NCBI GenBank assembly: GCA_009363175.1
Contig: CP045205.1
Coordinates: forward strand, 1,240,001 to 1,304,000
Length of the DNA: 64,000 nt
From: Citrobacter telavivensis
GTDB lineage: Bacteria > Pseudomonadota > Gammaproteobacteria > Enterobacterales > Enterobacteriaceae
Reading direction: 5' to 3'
Shown: one piece after another, positions 30,901-38,511 of the stretch
How positions within the stretch are numbered: position 1 is the stretch's first letter
Layout: the number at the start of each line of letters is the position of its first letter
Program-made: the position numbers and the translations under genes
Notes under the pieces: generated by a model
Databases searched by the model: none
The model's input: the letters and a program-made list of their open reading frames with translations, nothing else
Told to the model about the DNA's origin: nothing

Positions 30901-33900
30901 CAGGCAACGTTGGGTCGCTCGACAGTCAGACGATCCGGGTGGATACAACGCCACCGGCAGTCACGTTGATTTCCGTCGATTCCATTACTCAGGATACCGG
31001 TCTGTCGACCAGCGACTTCATCACGCACGATAATCAGCTTGCACTGCATGGTTCACTGAATGCGGTTCTTGCCAGCGGCGAACATGTGCAGATTAGCCTT
31101 GATGGCGGGCTCACATGGATTGACGTCAGCGTAAGCGGGCAGACCTGGTCTTACGCGGATGGACGTACGCTTGCCGATGGTGATTATGTTTACCAACTGC
31201 GGGTGATTGACGACGCGGGTAACGTCAGTGCGACTACCAGCCAGACGGTCACTATCGACACGCAAGTGCCAGACGCCAGCAAAACGATCGTGTTCGACAG
31301 CATCTCTGACGACAACGGTCTGAGCAGCAGCGACTTTATCACTAAAGATACGTCGCTCAGTCTGCAGGGGTCTCTGGGCGCGACGCTGGCCCCGGGCGAA
31401 ATCGTACAGATCAGTCTGGACGGCGGCGCAACCTGGCAGAACGTGACGGTGATTGGCAATAACTGGTTCTTCGATGATGGTCGTACGCTGGCTGAAGGGA
31501 CTTATGACTACTGGGTGCGCGTGATTGATACCGCGGGCAACATTGGCTCGACCGCGCACCAGCAGGTGACGGTCGATCTGACGCCGCCGGATAGCGCCAT
31601 TACCGTCAGCATCGACAGCATCTCTACGGATACGGGCTACAGCAGCACAGACTGGCTGACCAATGACACATCGCTGACGATCAAAGGTTCTATTGCTGCG
31701 CCGTTGGCGGCAGGCGATCGCGTGCAGATCAGTATCGATAACGGGGCGACCTGGCAGGATGTCATCATGAATGGCACCAACTGGTCGTATGTGGATTCAC
31801 GTACGCTAGTGGAAGGCGATCACACTTATCAGGTACGTGTGGTGGATGTCGCCGGAAACGTTGGGGCAACCAACGATCAGATCGTGACGGTTGACCTGAC
31901 CCCGTCGGCGACGACGGCAACGATCGTCAGCTACACCGATGATGTGGCCTCTTCTCGGGGTGATTTTGCCTCCGGTACGACCACGGATGATCGTACGCCA
32001 GTACTGAACGGCACCCTGTCGACCACGCTGCAAACCGGTGAACGGGTGCGTATTTACAGCGCCGACGGCACGCTGTTGGGCGAAGCGGATGTGAATGGCA
32101 CAGACTGGACGTATCAACTGAACGTCCCGCTGGTCGATGGTGAAAAAGGGGAGTTCTACGCGGTGGTGGTTGATGCCGCCGGTAACGAAGGGACGCACTC
32201 TCCGGTGTTTGATTTCACCGTTGATCTGGTGATGTATGCCGATACCCAAAGCACGCTGGATACCACGCCAATCATTACGGGCAGCGTTGATTTTGAAATC
32301 CTTCCGGGTGAGTACGTGGAAGTGACGGTCAACAACGTGGTGTACAGCTCGCGCAATGGCGCGGTGGTGATTGATCCGAAAAACAGTACCTGGTACGTGC
32401 AGATCCCTGACAGCGATGCGCTGGCGCTGGGAACGTACGAGGTGAAAGCCGTCCTTTATAAAGCGGACGGCACGGAAATTACCAAAGATGACAGCAGCAA
32501 CGAGCTGACGGTCGCCGCAACGCCGTCAATCTCCTTTACGTCAACGGCGGCCTCTTCTGAAGATACCGGAACGGCGCTGACGATGAGTGAAGATGGCACA
32601 TGGCGCATCCTCAGCAACTCGACGGTGTTTACCCAGAACGCGACCGATTCCACGACGTTAGGGTCGTTTGATTCGGTGGCAATTAGCGGTCCGGACAAAC
32701 AGCAGCAGTCGTCGTTTGTCGATTTTGACCGCGACGGCCTGATGGATATTCTGGGGGCGGACACCGGCTATGCGAACGGTCAGCAGTCGTTCAAATACAA
32801 CGAAGATGGGACCTATACCTCCTTCCAGGTGGGTGCCTACGGTGTGACCGGGCAAACTAACGATCCTAACGGTAACGTCTACGGCTGGTACGGCGGCGCA
32901 ATGGGCGTCGATATCAATGGCGATGGCTATATTGATATGGTGTACGGCGATGAAACGCCGAACGATTCTGAGGGGCGAGGTGGCTACGACACCGGGTTTG
33001 TGATCAATACCGACGGGACAATTGCCGGATTTGATAAGACGGGTGCCTATGTGAACTCGAGCACCACACAAGATGGTGTGGCATCGACGAACAACAACAA
33101 TGCTACCCCAGACCGCGAGGTTTCAGGTGTCGATCTGAACAACGATGGCTATGTCGACATCACCTATCACGGTACATCTGGCACGAATACCACTTCGGCG
33201 GGAGGAGCAAGTACTTCGAGCAGTCGTCTGGTCGTCGTGACCAACGGCGTGGATAGTAATGGCAATATGACGCTCACCAACACCCAGGTGGTGACGGGTG
33301 TGTTTAACGGTGACAGTGCGACGACCAACTACTACACCACCATGACCTGGTCCGACTTAAACGGCGACGGTTATATGGATCTGTTTGTTGGCGGTCTGAC
33401 CGGTCAGGGGAATGCCACCAGCGCCATCTTCTATAACGACGGTACAGGTAAGTTAACTTCAGCCGCAAACGGCATGGGCGCCGGATCGAACGTGCAGACG
33501 TTGGGCGACAGCGTTAACAGTATGACGTCGCTGGCAGTGGACTGGAACGGCGACGGCAAGATGGATTTGATCGAAATTGCCGGTGCAGCAGGTTCAACGG
33601 TTGCCACCAATACCAACAACATCGGTCTGCTGTGGACCAATAATGGTGTGAATGGCAGCAACCAGGTCGACTGGACGTCACAGACCCTTTTAACCGGAGC
33701 AAACCAGGGCAGCACCAACATCACTACCGGTGCGCTGACGCTGGACCTGGATTACGACGGCGACAAGGATCTGGTGGTCTTCCGTGCCGCAGGCGGTAAA
33801 ACGGAATACATCACCAACAACAGCACTATCGCTGACGGAACCAGCATTATCCTGCGTATTTCGGATGCGAACGGCATTAACGCCTTCTATGGCAACACGG

Positions 33901-34958
33901 TGCTGCTCATTGATGAAAGTACCGGCAAGGTGGTCAGCTCACAGGTCATTAACCCGCAGGGCGGCGTGAACATGAACGACTCGTCCGGCATGGTCTACTT
34001 CTACGGACTGGATGCGAGCAAGTCGTACAGCGCAGTACTGCTGGCTAGCGGTAAGGACTATGGCGGTGTCTCCTCGGTGAATTTCGACTCCTCCGGCGTG
34101 TCGAATACCATCGAGAACGTCAACGCCGCCTGGGGTGGCCTGAAAGCGGTTGAGAAGAACCACGCGTACACGCTGACCGCAGAAGACGGTGCCTCGGCGA
34201 CGAACAGCGCCACGGCAGCGACGGACGGGACGAACACCACGGGTATTGTCGGAACCGGCTACAACGATACGCTGTATGCCACGGCAGGTACGCACGTTTA
34301 TAACGGCGGCGGCGGTAGCCGCGTAGTGTCTGATGCCGACGTCTGGACCGCACAAGGTGGGATGGACATTGTCGACTATGAACTGGCGGGAAGTTCCGCG
34401 CTGAACATCGATCTAAGCAACACCGGAATGCAGAATACCGGTTTCGGTAACGCGCAGTTCGTGAATGTGGAAGGGATTGCCGGCGGCAACGGCAATGATG
34501 TGTTTACCGGCAACGCGACGGAAAACTTCTTCGAAGGTCGCGGTGGCGACGATACCTTCAATATTGGTAACGGCGGCCAGGATACCCTGTTGTACAAGTT
34601 GATAACTGCCTCAGACGCCACGGGCGGCAACGGCAGCGATGTTGTAAACGGCTTTACCATCGGTACCTGGGAAGGGACTGCAGATACTGACCGTATCGAC
34701 CTGCGCGAACTTCTGTCCGGCAGCGGCTACACCGGTAGCGGCGCCGCGAGCTATGTGAATAGCGTTGCGACGCTGGATGCCCAGGCAGGGAACATCGAGG
34801 ACTACGTCCGCGTGGTGCAGAACGGCAGCAACACTGAAATCCATGTGGATCTCGATGGGGCGGGCGGTAACTTCTCGTCCACCAATGTGGTTACCCTGAA
34901 CGGTGTACAAACCGACCTTGCCACTCTGCTGGCAAACCATCAGTTAGTGATTATGTAA
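21945..34958 (+). CDS. Giant Ig-repeat adhesin secreted by type I system (BapA/SiiE/LapA class)
   Basis: 4337 residues. Residues 1-135 are a BapA-prefix-like domain, then a Gly/Ala linker (FPWAWLAGAGLGGGAIGALL, from 138). About 33 Ig-like repeats follow: a class with D(D/N)(I/V)(I/L)NxxE starts and a class with DTGLSxSDF and ISLDGGxTW. From about 3560 to 3940 come six D-x-D-x-D-G-type motifs 62-74 residues apart (3593, 3656, 3730, 3804, 3866, 3934), like FG-GAP/VCBS propeller repeats. The end is RTX-like (GGNGNDVFTGN, GRGGDDTFNIG) and carries the secretion signal. Very few Cys. It probably mediates adhesion or biofilm. The upstream ribosome-binding site is weak. Confidence 0.93.
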   Translation: MSQMMNTLKTANIINRHTAKKTVLSGEGNLSVAVSGASIIEILGSAQDVARYVRQGNDLLIYMKDGSVIRCSGYFTEEPESKLHSELVFSDETGLTHVTFDEIGDVASLDSVELTAHATPVDSLEPLMAEAASDDNDFPWAWLAGAGLGGGAIGALLANDDSGKTKTVTETQTEVVDNTKNTPTYMVTDKKGDKQGGLSANDTTDDNTPTFSGTGHPGATIQIKDSHGNTIASTMVDANGVWTVLLPVQTDGTHTWSVVQINGNDTTSAGSITINVDTTIATLTLATTAGDNIVNASEQSAGFTLSGASSHLAQGTTLTVTLNGKTYVTTVGANGEWQVNVPAADANALADGSWTVAVSGQNAAGNAVSGSQVITVDTQPPLLSMDNIAIDQIINAAEHNASLVLSGKTTAEAGQTVTLMFNGKTYTATVAADGTWSMTLDAADVQALADGNHSLTVSVNDKAGNATNISELVTVDTTAPILTVNTVAGDNILNDDEQDVAQLISGMANGAAPGDVVTVQFGNQTFTGVVQADGSWSVGVPASVFNSMSNGQHTITVTVTDAAGNTSTATHDVTLNSMAVGITVDPISVDNVLNAQESMQPLTLSGTSTLADGSTVTVMLNNIAYTATVNNGTWSVQVPVSDVLNLANTIYNVTVSGTDSIGNSGTTTASFLVDTTLPQVIINNFATDNLVNNTEANSDQILSGRVTNAAAGDTVSIMVGGKHYTATVENDLSWKVTIPASDLNSVGDGDLTFTASVTNSHGNTGTGDRDININASLPGLRINTLSGDDIINAIEQHRDLVVTGSSSHLAAGTTVNVTINNVTYQTVVDSSGNWQIGVPAADLQSWTAGQVVVNASAQDAWANTVTVDHQVELDLDPVAISIDTISTDDLINSAEKGGDLLISGQTQGVEVGQTVVVKFAGQTFTALVQTDGSWSVTVPPSAIASLTDSREQISVSVTNVSGNTADAGRTVTLDTSAPLITINTIAADDILNATESLADLVITGTTTAPAGQTVTVTINGNDYTALVQANGSWSVTVPTGSVYSIMAVAGVLTTGTVTATVSDAAGNTGSASHALTVDTTSPVVTISTVASDDIINRAEHGQTQIISGSASGAAAGDAVTVTVNGKNYTTVVDAAGNWSVGVPAADISALNDGTTTIAVTVTNTAGNSGSATHDVTVDTAAPSVTLNSVTADDVINAAEQGADLVLSGTTTNVEAGQLVTVTLNGQTYTAQVQANGEWTLTVPSADLSGLTDGSARVEASVSNAAGNSASATHDYSVDTTAPVITISTLAADDILNATEAQADLVITGTTTAPAGQTVTVTINGNDYTALVQANGRWSVTVPAAEAGALTTGSVTATVSDAAGNTGSASHALTVDTTSPVVTISTVAADDIINRAEHGQTQIISGSASGAAAGDAVTVTVNGKNYTTVVDAAGNWSVGVPAADISALNDGTTTIAVTVTNTAGNSGSATHDVTVDTAAPSVTLNSVTADDVINAAEQGADLVLSGTTTNVEAGQLVTVTLNGQTYTAQVQANGEWTLTVPSADLSGLTDGSARVEVSVSNAAGNSASATRDYSVDTTAPVITISTLAADDILNATEAQADLVITGTTTAPAGQTVTVTINGNDYTALVQANGSWSVTVPAAEAGALTTGTVTATVSDAAGNTGSASHALTVDTTSPVVTISTVASDDIINRTEHGQTQIISGSASGAAAGDAVTVTVNGKNYTTVVDAAGNWSVGVPAADISALNDGTTTITVTVTNAAGNSGSATHDVEVNTATVTLAVDTIAVDDVINALEAGSDLIISGTSGQLPAGTIVTMMLNGQSYTATVQANGTWTVTVPAADVAQLGDGQRYTVSVTAQDSAGNSASASSLVSVDTSAPVVTINTISADDVLNAAEQQQPLTIQGNTSAEPGQVVTITAGGQSWTAVVAADGTWSVTVPAADLAGLSEGALIVTATVSDKAGNESQTTHNVTVDTTAPLITIDTVASDDIVNTGEQRAGQTISGTTTAEPGQTVTVTFNGHSYQATVDASGNWSVFVPATDFNGLVDGNYTITATVNDTAGNAGDTSHDVTLNGDAPTITINTLSTDDIINAAEHGTSLILSGTTTAPAGQTVTITLNGQTYTAVVDSNGQWSCVVGSADVAALADGTAYTVHAEVSNAIGNSASDDHSINVDLTAPAQIITIVAVQNDTGLSASDFITSDNQIVLDGSLSTTLATGETAQISLDGGATWIDLVVNGTSWSYADGRTLADGSYQYLVRVIDDAGNVGAVISQTVVVDTTPPAVTLISVDSITQDSGLSTSDFITSDNQLTVQGSLNAPLASGEHVQISLDGGNTWIDVSVSGQSWSYADGRTLADGDYVYQLRVIDDAGNVSATTSQTVTIDMQAPDASKTITFDSITDDSGLSNTDFLTNDTSLSLKGTLGASLAADETVQISLDGGATWQNVTVIGNRWTFDDGRTLAEGTYDYWVRVMDTAGNVGETAHQQVTVDLTPPDAATTVTVDRISSDTGADNNDFLTQSRIFTLEGTLGAPLVAGEVVQISLDNGVTWITTTVTGTQWHYDDNRILADGDYLYMLRVVDAAGNVGATTSQRVTVDNDVSWPTIQFDSVSNDTGISGSDFITSDTTLTIQGSLSNALRGDEHLMISVDGGATWVEAIVNGTGWSFTDPRVLADGDHTWQVKVVDDAGNMGGAVSSVTVTVDTTPPVITLNTVAFDDVVNTAEQQAGQTISGTSDAGQGSIVTVTFNGHLYQALVDASGNWSVLVPASDFNGLPDGDYTIKATVNDKAGNTVDINHDVTLSREVPTITIDTLSMDDVINAAEHGVPLTISGTTNAPAGQMVTITLGGKTYHAVVDSNGQWSCVVSSTDVAALVDGTAYSVNAEVSNAIGNSGNSMHVVNVDLTAPGQTISIDSVQGDSGLSASDFVTNTNQVMLEGSLSAPLGSGETAQVSLDGGATWIDLVVNGTSWSYADGRTLADGSYQYLVRVIDAAGNVGSLDSQTIRVDTTPPAVTLISVDSITQDTGLSTSDFITHDNQLALHGSLNAVLASGEHVQISLDGGLTWIDVSVSGQTWSYADGRTLADGDYVYQLRVIDDAGNVSATTSQTVTIDTQVPDASKTIVFDSISDDNGLSSSDFITKDTSLSLQGSLGATLAPGEIVQISLDGGATWQNVTVIGNNWFFDDGRTLAEGTYDYWVRVIDTAGNIGSTAHQQVTVDLTPPDSAITVSIDSISTDTGYSSTDWLTNDTSLTIKGSIAAPLAAGDRVQISIDNGATWQDVIMNGTNWSYVDSRTLVEGDHTYQVRVVDVAGNVGATNDQIVTVDLTPSATTATIVSYTDDVASSRGDFASGTTTDDRTPVLNGTLSTTLQTGERVRIYSADGTLLGEADVNGTDWTYQLNVPLVDGEKGEFYAVVVDAAGNEGTHSPVFDFTVDLVMYADTQSTLDTTPIITGSVDFEILPGEYVEVTVNNVVYSSRNGAVVIDPKNSTWYVQIPDSDALALGTYEVKAVLYKADGTEITKDDSSNELTVAATPSISFTSTAASSEDTGTALTMSEDGTWRILSNSTVFTQNATDSTTLGSFDSVAISGPDKQQQSSFVDFDRDGLMDILGADTGYANGQQSFKYNEDGTYTSFQVGAYGVTGQTNDPNGNVYGWYGGAMGVDINGDGYIDMVYGDETPNDSEGRGGYDTGFVINTDGTIAGFDKTGAYVNSSTTQDGVASTNNNNATPDREVSGVDLNNDGYVDITYHGTSGTNTTSAGGASTSSSRLVVVTNGVDSNGNMTLTNTQVVTGVFNGDSATTNYYTTMTWSDLNGDGYMDLFVGGLTGQGNATSAIFYNDGTGKLTSAANGMGAGSNVQTLGDSVNSMTSLAVDWNGDGKMDLIEIAGAAGSTVATNTNNIGLLWTNNGVNGSNQVDWTSQTLLTGANQGSTNITTGALTLDLDYDGDKDLVVFRAAGGKTEYITNNSTIADGTSIILRISDANGINAFYGNTVLLIDESTGKVVSSQVINPQGGVNMNDSSGMVYFYGLDASKSYSAVLLASGKDYGGVSSVNFDSSGVSNTIENVNAAWGGLKAVEKNHAYTLTAEDGASATNSATAATDGTNTTGIVGTGYNDTLYATAGTHVYNGGGGSRVVSDADVWTAQGGMDIVDYELAGSSALNIDLSNTGMQNTGFGNAQFVNVEGIAGGNGNDVFTGNATENFFEGRGGDDTFNIGNGGQDTLLYKLITASDATGGNGSDVVNGFTIGTWEGTADTDRIDLRELLSGSGYTGSGAASYVNSVATLDAQAGNIEDYVRVVQNGSNTEIHVDLDGAGGNFSSTNVVTLNGVQTDLATLLANHQLVIM
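24941..27250 (+). repeat. Near-identical 891-bp tandem repeat array in the adhesin
   Basis: Three Ig-like domains form one 297-codon unit repeated with an exact period of 891 bases: GTGGTGACCATCAGCACC occurs at 25191, 26082 and 26973. About 2.6 units are present, with only scattered base differences. The first unit carries a 21-base longer variant at 25059-25097. The identity at synonymous sites points to recent unequal recombination or conversion. Confidence 0.93.
27868..29410 (+). repeat. Adhesin segmental duplication, left copy
   Basis: About five Ig-like domains here recur 2175 bases (725 codons) downstream. Exact anchors: ACCTTTAACGGTCAT at 27987 and 30162, and CAACCTGGATTGACC at 28621 and 30796. 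Identity is patchy, higher in the second half, so the duplication is older than the 891-bp array or partly converted. Confidence 0.85.
30043..31585 (+). repeat. Adhesin segmental duplication, right copy
   Basis: Partner of the left copy at a constant 2175-base offset. It restarts with two domains of the first repeat class and then four of the second, repeating the class order of the left copy. This explains why first-class domains reappear in the middle of the second-class block. Confidence 0.85.
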
Positions 34959-34963
34959 TGCAC

Positions 34964-34993
34964 TATTCCGGGGGAATGATTTCCCCCGGAATA
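34964..34993 (+). terminator. Perfect 13-bp hairpin between adhesin and ABC exporter
   Basis: TATTCCGGGGGAA, loop TGAT, then the exact complement TTCCCCCGGAATA, starting 6 bases after the adhesin stop. There is no T-run after it, so it is not a standard intrinsic terminator. It may protect the adhesin mRNA 3' end, cause partial termination, or be a processing site that lowers exporter expression. Confidence 0.7.
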
Positions 34994-35150
34994 TATCGCG
35001 TCAAAATCGCACTAAAATAAAAGTCATGAACATTACCGTCCGCAGATGACGAGTGTCTTTTCGGACGAATATAAAAGTATGAGCACACATTCCGTTATTC
35101 CTAATGCAATTCCGTTATGGCGCAGTGCCACACAACAGGAACCGAACGCT

Positions 35151-37334
35151 ATGAACACGCAGTCGCAATACGAACCCTGGTTACAGGCAATGATCGGTGT
35201 GGCGCAGCATTATCGTCTCGATTTCTCTCAAGAGCATGTTCGGGTGTCGATTAATTATGAAAGCGACTCGCCGCGCGACCTGGTGTTAAAAGATATGGCT
35301 CGCCAACTGGGGCTGGGACTGCGCGTTGTGGCGGCAAAAATCTCTTTTCTCGATCCGTGGCGTTTGCCGCTGATTGCGGAATTTAGCGAAGGGCAAATCG
35401 CGGTGATTAACCGAATGGACAGCGACGGCAATATTAGCCTTCAGTTCAGCGGTGATGAAGGACTGGAAACTGTGTTAACGCGTGATGAATTACGCGCACG
35501 GATAAAAACATTACTGGTTCTGCGTCCACTCGAATCCACGCCCGATGCGCGCGTTGACGATTATATTAAGCCATATAAGAAAAACTGGTTCTGGCGACTG
35601 GCGTTAAAAGACTGGCATCGCTATATCGATATTATGGTTGTTGCGCTGGTTGCCAACGTGCTGGCGCTTTCCGGCATGATTTTCTCTATGCAGGTGTATG
35701 ACCGTGTCGTGCCCTCACAGTCAGAAACCACGCTGTGGGTGCTGTTTGGCGGGGTGATGCTGGCAATCCTGTTCGAATTTATTATGCGCATGCTGCGGGT
35801 TTATATTTCTGATGTCGTTGGTAAACGCGCAGATCTCCGTATCTCTGAGCGTATCTTTGCCCATGCGCTGCGCATCAAAAACGGTGCGCGTTCGAAATCG
35901 ACGGGCTCGTTTATCGCCCAGATTCGTGAACTAGAGTCGGTGCGTGAACTGATCACCTCAACGACCATCTCGGCTATTTCCGACCTGCCGTTTTTCCTGC
36001 TGTTTGTGTTTATTTTGTGGATGATTGGCGGGCCGCTGGTACTGGTCGTGCTGATGGCGGTTCCCCTGTTATTGATCCCCGGCCTGCTGGTACAACGCCC
36101 ACTGGGACGGCTTTCCAACGAAGGGATGCGTGAATCGGCAATCCGCAACGCAACGCTCGTGGAAGCGGTGCAGGGCATTGAAGACATCAAACTGATGCGT
36201 GCCGAACAGCGTTTCCAGAATCAGTGGAACAACACCAATTTTGTGGCCGCTGAAGTGGGTATGCGTCAGCGCTGGCTGACCAGTCTGCTGCTGACGTGGA
36301 CCCAGGAAGTGCAATCGATAGTCTACGCCGTGGTACTGCTGATTGGCTGCTACCTGGTGATTGATGGCGATCTGACGACCGGTGCGCTGGTCGGGACCTC
36401 GATCCTCGCCTCACGCACTATCGCGCCGTTGTCGCAGATCTCCGGTGTGCTTTCGCGTTGGCAATCGGCAAAAGTGGCGCTGAAAGGGCTGGATGAACTG
36501 ATGCAGCGTCCGATTGATGAGCCGCTTCAGGGTAAGAAAGTGCACAAAGCGCACCTGCGCGGCCACTATCAACTGGAAAACGTCAGCTTTTACTACGACG
36601 AAGAAGAGAAAGTGAACGTGCTGACGGTGCCGGCGTTGAACATCAAAGCCGGTGAACGCGTGGCGCTGCTCGGGCGCAATGGCTCAGGTAAAAGTACGCT
36701 ACTTCAGGTACTGGCGGGGATGCAGGAGCCGCAGCAGGGGGCCGTCTTACTGGATGACATCGCCCTGAATCATCTGGACCCGGCGGATTTGCGCCGCGAT
36801 ATGCAACTGCTGAGCCAGCAGGCACGCCTGTTCTTTGGCTCCATTCACGACAACATTACGTTGGGTAACCCTACGGCGACAGACGACGACATCCAGCAGG
36901 CACTGGCGATCGGTGGCGCGCTCGATTTTGTCCGTAAGCAGAAGATGGGGATGAACTACGTGATAAGCGAAGGGGGGGCCGGGTTGTCTGGCGGTCAGCG
37001 TCAGTCGCTGCTGTTGGCGCGTGCGCTGCTAACATCACCCACTATTTTACTGCTTGATGAACCGACCGCGTGGCTGGATGAGATTGGTGAAAAGCAGTTC
37101 ATTCAGCACCTCAAAACTTGGTTAGGTAGCCAGCGTACGATGGTTGTCGCGACGCATCGCCTGCCGATCCTCGAACTGGTGGATCGCATTATCGTGCTGG
37201 ATAACGGACGTATTGTGATGGACGGTCCGCGTGACGCCATCCTGAATAAACATGGTATGGCGCAGCCGGAGACGACACAAAGTAATGTGTCGAGAATCAA
37301 TACCCCGCCGTCAAACAATCCTGGGAGGTCGTAA
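35151..37334 (+). CDS. Type I secretion ABC transporter (LapB/HlyB type)
   Basis: 727 residues from the ATG at 35151, chosen because AGGA lies 10 bases upstream and the sequence there aligns with family starts; in-frame ATGs at 35079 and 35046 would add 24 or 35 residues. Order: N-terminal C39-like domain without a catalytic Cys (so a docking, not cleaving, domain), a transmembrane domain (about 160-440), and an ATPase domain with Walker A GRNGSGKST (508-516), LSGGQ (612-616) and Walker B ILLLDEPTAWLD. It should power export of the adhesin through the inner membrane. The hlyD-type gene starts 2 bases after its stop. Confidence 0.92.
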   Translation: MNTQSQYEPWLQAMIGVAQHYRLDFSQEHVRVSINYESDSPRDLVLKDMARQLGLGLRVVAAKISFLDPWRLPLIAEFSEGQIAVINRMDSDGNISLQFSGDEGLETVLTRDELRARIKTLLVLRPLESTPDARVDDYIKPYKKNWFWRLALKDWHRYIDIMVVALVANVLALSGMIFSMQVYDRVVPSQSETTLWVLFGGVMLAILFEFIMRMLRVYISDVVGKRADLRISERIFAHALRIKNGARSKSTGSFIAQIRELESVRELITSTTISAISDLPFFLLFVFILWMIGGPLVLVVLMAVPLLLIPGLLVQRPLGRLSNEGMRESAIRNATLVEAVQGIEDIKLMRAEQRFQNQWNNTNFVAAEVGMRQRWLTSLLLTWTQEVQSIVYAVVLLIGCYLVIDGDLTTGALVGTSILASRTIAPLSQISGVLSRWQSAKVALKGLDELMQRPIDEPLQGKKVHKAHLRGHYQLENVSFYYDEEEKVNVLTVPALNIKAGERVALLGRNGSGKSTLLQVLAGMQEPQQGAVLLDDIALNHLDPADLRRDMQLLSQQARLFFGSIHDNITLGNPTATDDDIQQALAIGGALDFVRKQKMGMNYVISEGGAGLSGGQRQSLLLARALLTSPTILLLDEPTAWLDEIGEKQFIQHLKTWLGSQRTMVVATHRLPILELVDRIIVLDNGRIVMDGPRDAILNKHGMAQPETTQSNVSRINTPPSNNPGRS

Positions 37335-37335
37335 T

Positions 37336-38511
37336 ATGAGCGATTTTAACCGTTTTAACAGTCGCCTCAGTGAACCGAAGCTCCCGCGCTCTTCACTGGT
37401 CGCCTGGTTCCTGTTTGCTCTGTTGGCCGCGTTTGTCGGTTGGATGAGCTACTTTCATCTCGACGAGGTCACCACTGGCAGCGGTAAGGTGGTGCCGTCA
37501 TCCCACGAGCAGGAGATTCAGTCGCTGGAAGGCGGCATTATCTACAAACTGCATGTTCGTGAAGGGGATATCGTTGAAAAAGGGCAGATTCTGGCGCAGC
37601 TTGACCGGACGAAAACAGAATCGGGCGTGAAAGAGAGTGAATCGAAACTGAATGCTGCGATGGCGACGTCGGCGCGTCTTACTGCGGAAGTGAACGGCAC
37701 CGATCTGGTGTTTCCGGCAGAACTGAACAACGAGACGGCACTGATTAACCAGGAGCGCGCGTTGTATCATTCCCGCCGCGAAAGCCTTGAGAAAGGCGTT
37801 GAAGGGCTGCGACAGGGGATTGCACTTATTCAGAGAGAGCTGGCGCTGACCCAGCCGCTGATTAAAGAGGGGGCGGCCAGCCATGTCGAAGTACTGCGTC
37901 TGCGCCGTCAAATGAATGAGATGGAAAATAAGATTGCCGAGTTGCAGACGCAATATTACGTTCGCGCCCGGGAAGAGCTGGCGCGGGCTAATGCGGAGAT
38001 TGAAACAGAGCGTTCGGTGATGCACGGACGTGAAGATTCGCTGACGCGTCTGACCTTTACCGCCCCTGTGCGCGGGATCGTGAAAGATATCGACGTGACC
38101 ACCGTCGGTGGGGTGATCCCGCCAGGCGGAAAACTGATGAGTCTGGTGCCGTTAGACGATCAGATCCTGATTGAGACGAAGATCCTGCCGCGCGATGTTG
38201 CCTTTATCCATCCCGGGCAAGAAGCGATGGTGAAGATTACGGCGTACGATTATTCCATTTATGGCGGTATCAATGGCGTGGTGACGGTCATCTCACCGGA
38301 CACCATCCAGGATGAAGTTAAACGCGATCTGTATTACTACCGCGTCTATATCCGTACCGACAGTAATCAGTTAATTAACAAGCAGAAAAAAGCCTTCCCG
38401 GTTTTTCCAGGCATGATTGCGACGGTGGACATCAAAACGGGGAATAAAACGATTCTTGAGTACCTGTTGAAACCGCTGAATAAGGCGAAAGAGGCATTAA
38501 GGGAACGATAA
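37336..38511 (+). CDS. Type I secretion membrane fusion protein (HlyD/LapC type)
   Basis: 391 residues from the ATG at 37336, preceded by GGGAGG; the longer frame upstream lies inside the ABC gene. One N-terminal membrane helix (about 21-40), then GSGKVVPSSHEQEIQSLEGGIIYKL, the lipoyl-like first half, a long coiled coil (about 100-230) and a beta-barrel region with FTAPVRGIVKDIDVTTVGGV. It bridges the ABC transporter and the TolC-like channel. Together with those genes it completes one secretion apparatus for the adhesin. Confidence 0.92.
   Translation: MSDFNRFNSRLSEPKLPRSSLVAWFLFALLAAFVGWMSYFHLDEVTTGSGKVVPSSHEQEIQSLEGGIIYKLHVREGDIVEKGQILAQLDRTKTESGVKESESKLNAAMATSARLTAEVNGTDLVFPAELNNETALINQERALYHSRRESLEKGVEGLRQGIALIQRELALTQPLIKEGAASHVEVLRLRRQMNEMENKIAELQTQYYVRAREELARANAEIETERSVMHGREDSLTRLTFTAPVRGIVKDIDVTTVGGVIPPGGKLMSLVPLDDQILIETKILPRDVAFIHPGQEAMVKITAYDYSIYGGINGVVTVISPDTIQDEVKRDLYYYRVYIRTDSNQLINKQKKAFPVFPGMIATVDIKTGNKTILEYLLKPLNKAKEALRER

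Noticed and set aside
22200..32500. CRISPR-like repetition
   Set aside because: The repeats are in-frame protein domains of about 300 bases, without short identical repeats and unique spacers.
34310..34330. ops-like GGCGGTAGC sequence (RfaH recruitment)
   Set aside because: It is inside the adhesin coding sequence and differs from the full ops element after the ninth base.
35046..35150. Upstream extension of the ABC transporter (starts at 35046 or 35079)
   Set aside because: Possible, but these ATGs have poor ribosome-binding sites and the extra residues do not match the family; kept as an alternative only.
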